A DNA stretch of 64,000 nt from CAYLOP01 sp964385305 (lineage in GTDB: Bacteria; Chloroflexota; Anaerolineae; Anaerolineales; E44-bin32): contig CAYLOP010000001.1 in assembly GCA_964385305.1 (NCBI GenBank), positions 1-64,000 on the forward strand, given 5' to 3'. The notes below the pieces were generated by a model. The model worked only from the letters and a program-made list of their open reading frames with translations, was not told the origin of the DNA and searched no databases. The translations under genes and the position numbers were made by a program. Positions 58,148-64,000 of the stretch are shown piece by piece (positions within the stretch are counted from its first letter, which is position 1; the number at the start of each line of letters is the position of its first letter).

Positions 58148-59344
58148 TTGAGCAAGCGAACCACACCTCCTTCCATACCCATGTCCTCACCAGACCTGAC
58201 CGACAAAGAGCGCGAGGCGGTGGCAGAGGTCTTGCGTACGCCTCGCTTGAGCATGGGACCCAACGTCAGCGATTTTGAAGAAGCTGTTGCGGAACGCGCG
58301 GGGGCAAAATACGCCATTGCGGTGAACTCGGGGACATCTGGGCTGCATCTCTGCGTTCGGGCTGCGGGCATCTCCGACGGAGATTGGGTAATTACAACGC
58401 CGTTCTCATTCATCTCCTCTGCCAATGTTCTGCTTTATGAGCGTGCAGTGCCTATTTTCGTCGATGTTGACCCAATGACGGGTAACATCGACCCCGCACT
58501 CGTCGCCCAAGCAGCGGCGGATTTGGCGCAAGGTGGCAAGGCAGCCGCAGCCTGGTTGCCCCGCAAGGGAGTGCTCGCCGGCGGCGCATTGAAGGCGATC
58601 CTGACTGTCGATGTTTTTGGACAGCCGGTGGATTACGACCCCATCATGGGAGTTGCTGAAGCGTATCAACTCTCGGTTGTCGAGGATTCCTGCGAAGCAC
58701 TTGGGGCAACCTACAGGGGCAGACCGGCAGGGACGTTGGGTGATGTTGGCGTGTTTGCCTTCTACCCCAACAAACAGATCACCACTGGCGAAGGCGGTGT
58801 GGTGGTCACCAATGACGACGCATGGGGCGAGCACATTCGGGCGATGTGCAACCAGGGCCGCATGCCAGGCGATCTATGGCTCGACCATACGCTGCTCGGA
58901 TACAACTATCGCTTGGATGAAATGAGCGCGGCGCTGGGGCGAATTCAAATGACACGCTTGGACGAGCTCCTGGCAAATCGCGCGCGTGTCGCAGCGTGGT
59001 ATGCGGAGAGAATTCCGGAGATCCCTGGTATCGAGTTGCCAGTCATCGCTCCGGAAACCACCCACATGAGTTGGTTTATCTACGTTGTCCGGCTGGATGC
59101 CAGGTATGATCGCAATAAGGTTCTTGTTGCCCTGGCTGATCGAGGGATACCGACTCGTCCATATTTCAATCCCATTCATCTCCAGCGACCCTTTGTAGAG
59201 CGTTTTGGCTACCAAGCAGGAGATTTTCCCATCACAGAGGATCTGGGAAGGCGCAGCCTTGCCTTGCCCTTCTCAGGTGTGATGCAAGAGGATCAGGTAG
59301 AGCGAGTCTGTCAGAGTTTGCGCGAGGTATTGTCTCAAACTTGA
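58148..59344 (+). CDS. DegT/DnrJ/EryC1 sugar aminotransferase, PglE-like
   Basis: 398 residues. TTG 58148 is preceded by AGGAG at six bases; the family start IPMSSPDLTDKE follows. PLP is held by the lysine in FYPNKQITTGEGG; NSGTSGLHLCVRAA and TVDVFGQPVDYDPIM are further marks. The C-terminus PTRPYFNPIHLQRPF and DFPITEDLG is typical. It aminates a UDP-4-keto-6-deoxy sugar with glutamate. In the bacillosamine pathway, PglE and PglD act in succession, as expected from this gene order. The 4,6-dehydratase that would supply the ketosugar is not in the window. Confidence 0.92.
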   Translation: MSKRTTPPSIPMSSPDLTDKEREAVAEVLRTPRLSMGPNVSDFEEAVAERAGAKYAIAVNSGTSGLHLCVRAAGISDGDWVITTPFSFISSANVLLYERAVPIFVDVDPMTGNIDPALVAQAAADLAQGGKAAAAWLPRKGVLAGGALKAILTVDVFGQPVDYDPIMGVAEAYQLSVVEDSCEALGATYRGRPAGTLGDVGVFAFYPNKQITTGEGGVVVTNDDAWGEHIRAMCNQGRMPGDLWLDHTLLGYNYRLDEMSAALGRIQMTRLDELLANRARVAAWYAERIPEIPGIELPVIAPETTHMSWFIYVVRLDARYDRNKVLVALADRGIPTRPYFNPIHLQRPFVERFGYQAGDFPITEDLGRRSLALPFSGVMQEDQVERVCQSLREVLSQT

Positions 59345-59375
59345 ATGTAGTTTGCGGATCTTAAGGGGTCATAGC

Positions 59376-59413
59376 AAAAGCCTCCCGTCTACATTCCCCG
59401 GCGGGAGGCTTTT
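59376..59413. terminator. Bidirectional intrinsic terminator at the end of the glycan locus
   Basis: AAAAGCCTCCCG (59376-59387) pairs with CGGGAGGCTTTT (59402-59413) around a 14-nt loop, with T-runs in both directions, between the convergent aminotransferase and the membrane-protein genes. Confidence 0.85.
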
Positions 59414-59434
59414 TATTGCTTCACAGCGATAACG

Positions 59435-60145
59435 TCAGCGTATTTGGCGCCAATTGACCATGACCAGGTTTTCCGAACAACTCTCCGATGTGTCAAGGTA
59501 GATCTTTTCCGAGAGTGCCGTGCCACCGCCATCGTCAACCTGGATCCATAGTGTGCCTTCACTGGCGATGGGATGATCAGCGACATTGAAGAGATATCCG
59601 CCTGGCCCGACGTCGGGTGCGCTGCCTGTGATGGCCCAAAGGTCGATTTCTCCCACCCCTTCCAGTTCCCCAACTAGATGTACGCTTAGATTCAAGATTG
59701 GGGCATTCTCAAGATCGAAGACTTGACCAAATACACCCATCCACTTGCATTCCGCATCATTGACGAAGTTCTGAATGCGAGCCGGACTTCCAACCTGTAG
59801 AGCAAATGGTGGGGCAATTTCTGGTGTGGGAGTATCGATGATCGGGACCGGTGTATCCGTAGGTTGCGGAGTAGCGGTCGGTGCTGGTGTGTACGACGGC
59901 GTGGGTGTCCAAGTTGGCGGCAAAGCCAATGCAGGGGTGTTCGATGGTGTTGGGGACCCAAGGGTTGCGGGTATAGTGGGCGGTGGATAAGGATTGATGC
60001 TGATATTGGGATTGATAAAAACTGCGAGGAACGCTCCTACCAAACAAAGTGTAGCTAAGAGTACGAAAAGCGTGAGGATATTGAGCGCTGACTTGCCTAC
60101 GCCTCCTACGCTTCTCAAAGGTCGCCTTTCGAATTCCTCGTCCAT
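59435..60145 (-). CDS. Membrane-anchored protein with Thr/Pro linker
   Basis: 236 residues from ATG 60145 (AGGAGG eight bases upstream). A cytoplasmic N-terminus of about 25 residues, one membrane helix (ILTLFVLLATLCLVGAFLAV), a 60-residue linker rich in Thr and Pro (PTWTPTPSYTPAPTATPQP), then a beta-rich domain of about 110 residues with Cys in DAECKWMGVFGQVFD and SESCSENLV, maybe a disulfide. The domain has no name I can give. It follows the PpiC gene by 25 bases, so the two share a promoter. Confidence 0.8.
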   Translation of the reverse strand: MDEEFERRPLRSVGGVGKSALNILTLFVLLATLCLVGAFLAVFINPNISINPYPPPTIPATLGSPTPSNTPALALPPTWTPTPSYTPAPTATPQPTDTPVPIIDTPTPEIAPPFALQVGSPARIQNFVNDAECKWMGVFGQVFDLENAPILNLSVHLVGELEGVGEIDLWAITGSAPDVGPGGYLFNVADHPIASEGTLWIQVDDGGGTALSEKIYLDTSESCSENLVMVNWRQIR

Positions 60146-60170
60146 TATTATTGCCTCCTGATCCCGCATG

Positions 60171-61082
60171 TTACGGTGCGATGAACATCTGAATATCAGC
60201 CGTCTGTCGGCGGTCCGTGATCCATGCCTCTACCGCCTCTTGGCGCGCTTGTCGAAGCGCTTCGGGGGAAAGGGGGCTCACACCCCTTTCCGTCAATTGT
60301 ATGATATGAAAGCCTAACACGCTTTCTACAACCTCGCTCAACTCACCCGGTTCCAACTCAAATACAGCGTTCTCAACCTCGGGTATCAAGAGAAAGCCTC
60401 TTGGAAACCAGCCCAAGTCGCCAGCGGCCAACCGGGTGCTCGGATCAATCGAGAATGTGCGTGCCAGCGTTGCAAAATCATCCCCAGAGAGCAGTCTCGC
60501 TCTTATCGCCTCGGCATCCTCGCGTGTCTCAAGCAAGATGTGTCGGGCATGAACCTGCTCTGCGGACGCCGGAACCCCGGCAACGATTTGATCGACCATA
60601 TTCGATCCGAGCATCTCTTCAACCAAGGCAATTTCAAACTCCTCAAGCGTATACTCGTACTCTGCAAGCCAGGCGTCAAGTGCATCGTTGCTGCCCAGCT
60701 CGGCTGTAAGGCGCTCTATCTCTCGCCTGACGCTGCCCTCTTCGAGGGTAAGCCCAGACTCCATAGCTCCCTGAGCAAGCAGACGCCGATCAATCAATGA
60801 CTGCAGAACTGTGCCTTGGTAATCTTCAATGGTTGCAAGGTCGATGCCACGCTCCATCTGAGCCTTTTCATAACGCTGGAGCTCATCCTCATACTCGGCC
60901 ATCAAGATAGGCTCGCCGCCCACCACGGCGGCTAAAGGTTCTGGTGAGGGAGTAGGCGTAGAGGGCGGGACGGTTGGAACGGGAGTTGAAGGGTTTGGTG
61001 TTAGATCTTCAGCTCCATCGCATCCCGTCACCAGTAGGACGCATCCAAGGATGGCGAGAAGAAAGTAGAATTTTTGCGTCAT
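60171..61082 (-). CDS. PpiC/SurA-type peptidyl-prolyl isomerase lipoprotein
   Basis: 303 residues. The signal peptide ends in the lipobox LVTGC; a Pro/Thr linker follows; residues 55-175 form a SurA-N-like helical domain (RRLLAQGAMESGLTLEEGSV); and 180-270 a parvulin domain: QVHARHILLETREDAEAIRA, AGDLGWFPRG and VESVLGFHIIQLTERG. It folds exported proteins at the outside of the membrane. ATG 61082 has a promoter 11 bases upstream, so there is almost no leader. Confidence 0.88.
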   Translation of the reverse strand: MTQKFYFLLAILGCVLLVTGCDGAEDLTPNPSTPVPTVPPSTPTPSPEPLAAVVGGEPILMAEYEDELQRYEKAQMERGIDLATIEDYQGTVLQSLIDRRLLAQGAMESGLTLEEGSVRREIERLTAELGSNDALDAWLAEYEYTLEEFEIALVEEMLGSNMVDQIVAGVPASAEQVHARHILLETREDAEAIRARLLSGDDFATLARTFSIDPSTRLAAGDLGWFPRGFLLIPEVENAVFELEPGELSEVVESVLGFHIIQLTERGVSPLSPEALRQARQEAVEAWITDRRQTADIQMFIAP

Positions 61083-61092
61083 AGTTTAGAGG

Positions 61093-61120
61093 ATTATACC
61101 TGCCGCATGGGGGCACGCAA
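61093..61120 (-). promoter_or_regulatory. Promoter of the ppiC-lipoprotein operon
   Basis: Minus strand TTGCGT (61120-61115), 16-base spacer, TATAAT (61098-61093). The start would fall about 5 bases before ATG 61082. Confidence 0.6.
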
Positions 61121-61136
61121 TATACGTGCTCGTAGG

Positions 61137-62789
61137 TCAGGTAACCGTAATCTCGGAAGTGAACACAAATACCATAGGGCGACGCTTTGTCTCGGCATAG
61201 AAGAACTTTGCGAGGTCTTTTTCGATACGCGTGCTCAACTTGGATGCATCCCCATTTGTAGCGATCTCACGGATGCGCGCTCGGGCCTGTTCAAAAAGTT
61301 CTTCAGCCTCTCGAACGAAGACGAATCCCTTCGAGACGATCTCTGGCTCGCTGATGATCTTGCCGGAAAGACTATCGAGCGTCAAGTGTACGACGACAAA
61401 ACCTTCACGTGCCAGGGTGACACGTTCGCGCATCACGCGTGGCCCTATATCACCCACACCACTTCCATCTACGAAGACATACCCGCCGGGAATCCGTTCC
61501 CCGACGTGCATCCCATCATGATCTAATTCGATCACTGTGCCATTCTCAACCACAGCGATATTTTCATCCGGGATGCCAAGCTGGCGAGCGAGCGAGGCGT
61601 GTTGCTTGAGGTGCCGAAGCTCGCCATGGATGGGTACAAAATACTTGGGTTTGATGAGTTGAAGTAACAGTTTCATCTCCTCTTGATAGGCATGGCCTGA
61701 AACGTGGATGGGAGCCACGGCGTCGTAGATCACCTCTGCACCGCGCTGGAAGAGGCGGTTGATGGTACGGTGGACCATCTCCTCGTTCCCCGGGATGGGC
61801 GTTGACGACATGACCACCGTGTCGCCAGTTTCGATATCCAAGCTGCGATGGGTTCCGGTAGAGAGACGCCCCAGGATCGACGAAGGTTCGCCTTGCGTTC
61901 CGGTGCACATCAGCGCGACTTTTGAAGGATCGGTTTTCAGTGCTTTCTCGAGCGGTATGATCAAGCCTTTGGGCGCCTTCAGATACCCCAACTTGAGGGC
62001 CATGTTCGCATTATCGACCATACTGCGACCCACGAAGGCCAGCTTCCTCCCGTGGCGATCTGCGACATGGATGATCTGTTGCATGCGCGAGATCAGGGAT
62101 GCGAACGTTCCGATGAGGATGCGTCCCTTCGCTTGGCGGAAGACATCCTCGAAGGCTTTGCTGATCAAAGCTTCGGAGGGGGACCACCCGGGTCTTGAGG
62201 CGTTTGTCGAGTCGGCGAGTAAAGCGAGGACGCCACGCGTGCCGAATTCGGCCAGTTTCCCGAAGTCCGTAGTCCAGCCGTCGACGGGCGTGTGGTCGAA
62301 TTTGTAGTCGCCGGAATGGACGATCAATCCCATTGGTGTTGTGATTCCCAGGCCGACGCCATCGGGGATGGAGTGGCTGACATGGAAGAATTCGACCTTA
62401 AAGGGGCCGAGTTGGACCGAATCTCCGGCATGGATGGTTCTCAGGTCAACGTCCTTCAACATCCCGCCTCGATCGAGTTTAACCTCGAGCAAACCCTGTG
62501 TGAGGCGCGTGGCGTAGATCGGCGCTGTGATTTGCTCCAACACATGTCGGATAGCGCCGGTGTGATCCTCGTGACCGTGCGTGATAATGATGCCTTCGAT
62601 TTTCTCGCGCTTATCGAGCAGGTAACCAAAGTCAGGAATGATGTAGTCGATGCCCAACATATCATTTTCAGGGAACATGATCCCAGCATCGATGAGGAGG
62701 ATGCTGTCGCCGTATTCGACAGCCATCATGTTCTTGCCAACCTCCCCCAATCCACCGAGTGGGACGATTCTCAATTTGCTATTTTCCAT
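61137..62789 (-). CDS. rnj: Ribonuclease J
   Basis: 550 residues from ATG 62789. The metallo-beta-lactamase core has ITHGHEDHTGAIRHVL (zinc site), LIDAGIMFPENDMLG, and VHSGDYKFDHTPV; the beta-CASP part has LLADSTNASRPG and GTQGEPSSILGRLSTG; the C-terminal 110 residues are the RNase J dimerisation domain. It is a 5'-to-3' exonuclease and endonuclease for mRNA turnover and rRNA maturation. An upstream ATG at 62822 is overlapped by the -10 hexamer, which rules it out. AAGGA precedes ATG 62789. Confidence 0.95.
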   Translation of the reverse strand: MENSKLRIVPLGGLGEVGKNMMAVEYGDSILLIDAGIMFPENDMLGIDYIIPDFGYLLDKREKIEGIIITHGHEDHTGAIRHVLEQITAPIYATRLTQGLLEVKLDRGGMLKDVDLRTIHAGDSVQLGPFKVEFFHVSHSIPDGVGLGITTPMGLIVHSGDYKFDHTPVDGWTTDFGKLAEFGTRGVLALLADSTNASRPGWSPSEALISKAFEDVFRQAKGRILIGTFASLISRMQQIIHVADRHGRKLAFVGRSMVDNANMALKLGYLKAPKGLIIPLEKALKTDPSKVALMCTGTQGEPSSILGRLSTGTHRSLDIETGDTVVMSSTPIPGNEEMVHRTINRLFQRGAEVIYDAVAPIHVSGHAYQEEMKLLLQLIKPKYFVPIHGELRHLKQHASLARQLGIPDENIAVVENGTVIELDHDGMHVGERIPGGYVFVDGSGVGDIGPRVMRERVTLAREGFVVVHLTLDSLSGKIISEPEIVSKGFVFVREAEELFEQARARIREIATNGDASKLSTRIEKDLAKFFYAETKRRPMVFVFTSEITVT

Positions 62790-62820
62790 TTCAATTCTTT
62801 CCTTATCATTTTTCACTAGC

Positions 62821-62826
62821 ATTATA
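62821..62826 (-). promoter_or_regulatory. -10 element of the RNase J gene
   Basis: TATAAT on the minus strand, 32 bases before ATG 62789. It overlaps the start of the csp terminator's spacer region; the -35 is weak. Confidence 0.5.
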
Positions 62827-62830
62827 TGCG

Positions 62831-62866
62831 GTAAAACCCCGTCGGGCAGTATGCCGGGCGGGGAGC
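62831..62866 (-). terminator. Intrinsic terminator of the cold-shock gene
   Basis: On the minus strand a stem CCCCGCC...GACGGGG with a nested GGCA/TGCC, followed directly by TTTT. It lies between the csp stop and the RNase J promoter. Confidence 0.65.
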
Positions 62867-62891
62867 GGGACGAGCCGTTCAGAAAGGTTAT

Positions 62892-63107
62892 TTAATTTAG
62901 ACGGGTAACGTCCGTCGCTTGATGACCATGTGCGGCAGTATATTCGAGGAAGAACGCCACTTGTTCACCTACAGACAGTAAAGGGTACCCCTCACCATTA
63001 ATGGCCGAATAATGCACGAAGACGTCTTCCCCGTCTTCTGTATCAATGTAGCCATACCCTTTCGAGCCGTCGAACCAGCGCACCACGCCGGTTGTCCGCT
63101 TTGCCAC
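62892..63107 (-). CDS. Cold-shock-domain protein
   Basis: 71 residues. RNP1 is seen in VVRWFDGSKGYGYID and RNP2 in VFVHYSAI, the two nucleic-acid-binding motifs of the cold-shock fold. It is an RNA chaperone or antiterminator. GTG 63107 is preceded by GGAGG at eight bases. Next to RNase J, an mRNA-decay role would make sense but transcription units are separate. Confidence 0.92.
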   Translation of the reverse strand: MAKRTTGVVRWFDGSKGYGYIDTEDGEDVFVHYSAINGEGYPLLSVGEQVAFFLEYTAAHGHQATDVTRLN

Positions 63108-63134
63108 GATAATGCCTCCAGTAAATATCGGTGA

Positions 63135-63163
63135 ATTCTATCACCTGGGAAGCGGGGCGTCAA
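63135..63163 (-). promoter_or_regulatory. Promoter of the cold-shock gene
   Basis: Minus strand TTGACG (63163-63158) and TAGAAT (63140-63135) at 17-base spacing, 28 bases before GTG 63107. Confidence 0.7.
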
Positions 63164-63267
63164 TTCATGAGGTGGTTCTCAAGATGACACCGCGAATATT
63201 GTGGGAGGCGAGGATCTCAGACCGATGATGGTCGCAGTTCTAAGGATGGAAGCACTCCAGCGTCTTA

Positions 63268-64000
63268 TTAGGGTTTAATGGTATACACCCGCCCCTCACC
63301 CTGGCCGTATACCTCCGGGAAATACACGGCCCATGCCCTTGGAGGCAGGACGCGGTACTCTCCGGGCAGCGTGGCGTGGAGCAGATAGGTGTATTGGTAG
63401 GTCCCAGCAGGCATGAACTCGGCAAATAGTCGAAGCTGGTCGTCGCCAAACTGCGCACGGCGGAACCACCACCCTCCCCACCCATTTCTGGTGAGGTCGA
63501 TGCTCGTGAAATCGACAGGAGGACCACCGCTCGGTGTGGTGAGCAGTTGGGTATCCACCGGCTCCGCTCCAGCGGGATAGGGATCTTCCACCGTTAGATA
63601 ATATTGATCGGTGGGCAAGATGAGCGTGAGCCGGACGAGCAGATCCTCACCCACACTGGCGGATGTGGCTGGAGTGCACGGAGTCTCCAAACCACCACAT
63701 TCACCGTCGAAGTGAAAGTACTCTCTCAAGATGGTAAGGCCGTGTGAACTCGCCTCCGCATCCTCAATCGGCCGGTACACGCTCAGGTGGGCGGTGTAGT
63801 AGAGCGCCCCCTCTCCGGCGCCTCGCTCGATCGAAAGCTGGTTAGCTTGATCTGCGAATAAATCGGCAATGGGTGTGGTCTGCTCGACGGTGTTCAGGGG
63901 AGCGTCATCTGTCGCTGCGCCGGAGGCTAATGCACGGCCATTAAGGACCAAGCTGTAGGTGTAGTCCGCCTTGAAGGAGCCGCTCTGCTTTGCCCATTCG
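63268..64000 (-). CDS. Alpha-2-macroglobulin-like protein, C-terminal part
   Basis: The frame is open to the right edge and the coding strand enters from beyond it. About 243 residues are visible and the stop is at 63268. LLVRLTLILPTDQYYLTVED, RLFAEFMPAGTYQYTYLLHA and LPGEYRVLPPRAWAVYFPEV are the C-terminal domain of bacterial alpha-2-macroglobulins and related large surface proteins. These trap proteases outside the cell. A thioester region is not within the visible part. Confidence 0.8.
   Translation of the reverse strand, partial: EWAKQSGSFKADYTYSLVLNGRALASGAATDDAPLNTVEQTTPIADLFADQANQLSIERGAGEGALYYTAHLSVYRPIEDAEASSHGLTILREYFHFDGECGGLETPCTPATSASVGEDLLVRLTLILPTDQYYLTVEDPYPAGAEPVDTQLLTTPSGGPPVDFTSIDLTRNGWGGWWFRRAQFGDDQLRLFAEFMPAGTYQYTYLLHATLPGEYRVLPPRAWAVYFPEVYGQGEGRVYTIKP

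Overview
The window reads as a chromosomal contig of about 55-57% GC from an anaerobic or facultative bacterium, most probably Chloroflexota (Anaerolineae-like). The grounds are inference from gene content, not a database match: a one-chain pyruvate:ferredoxin oxidoreductase beside a dihydroorotate-dehydrogenase-like gene, a short Rad50-like SbcC, many lipoproteins and membrane-anchored proteins with Thr/Pro 'TPTP' linkers, VanW and bacterial alpha-2-macroglobulin-like proteins, a serine T-box in front of serS, RNase J, and frequent GTG/TTG starts. I saw no rRNA, tRNA, CRISPR array, transposase or phage gene.

Layout. 1-4.9 kb: an oligopeptide/dipeptide ABC transporter operon, with a C-terminally short binding protein, a DppC carrying a large membrane insertion, and two ATPases. 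5-15.4 kb: MscS channel, a family 2 glycosyltransferase, cupin, a methyltransferase-like membrane protein, VKOR-thioredoxin protein, an unknown P-loop protein, HIT, LOG, DinB and SbcD/SbcC. 15.6-23.5 kb: a cysteine desulfurase-selenophosphate synthetase fusion, a large GAF/PAS histidine kinase, a UbiA prenyltransferase and a DHOD-like protein. 23.7-32.8 kb: PFOR, an overlapping pair (serine-palmitoyltransferase-like enzyme plus NAD-dependent reductase/epimerase), a HAD phosphatase, and serS behind a T-box with a UCC specifier. 32.8-41.6 kb: HEAT, Trm112, VanW, B3/B4, a Gmad2 lipoprotein, an IDH/IPMDH-family enzyme overlapping a response regulator, an M32 carboxypeptidase, and an rpiB-like pseudogene.

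41.8-59.3 kb is a surface-glycan locus, all on the plus strand: wecC and wecB (UDP-ManNAcA supply), a hexapeptide acyltransferase, four family 4 glycosyltransferases, a two-domain dehydrogenase, a heparinase II/III-like protein, a PglC-like phosphoglycosyl transferase, then a striking four-gene unit. In that unit, 2-oxoacid dehydrogenase E1 alpha and E1 beta are followed by a protein that joins a lipoyl domain and an E3-binding-like segment to a PglD-type sugar acyltransferase, and then by a PglE-type sugar aminotransferase. The usual catalytic E2 domain is missing and a left-handed beta-helix sugar N-acyltransferase sits in its place. I infer a pathway in which an acyl group made from a 2-oxoacid is carried on a swinging lipoyl arm and placed directly on an amino-sugar. 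This is the best candidate in the window for an undescribed system.

59.4-64 kb, minus strand: a Thr/Pro-linker membrane protein and a PpiC-type foldase lipoprotein in one operon, RNase J, a cold-shock protein with a clear promoter and terminator, and the C-terminal end of an alpha-2-macroglobulin-like protein cut by the window edge. Start codons were chosen from ribosome-binding sites and family N-termini. Promoters are read by eye against the sigma-70 consensus and have not been tested.
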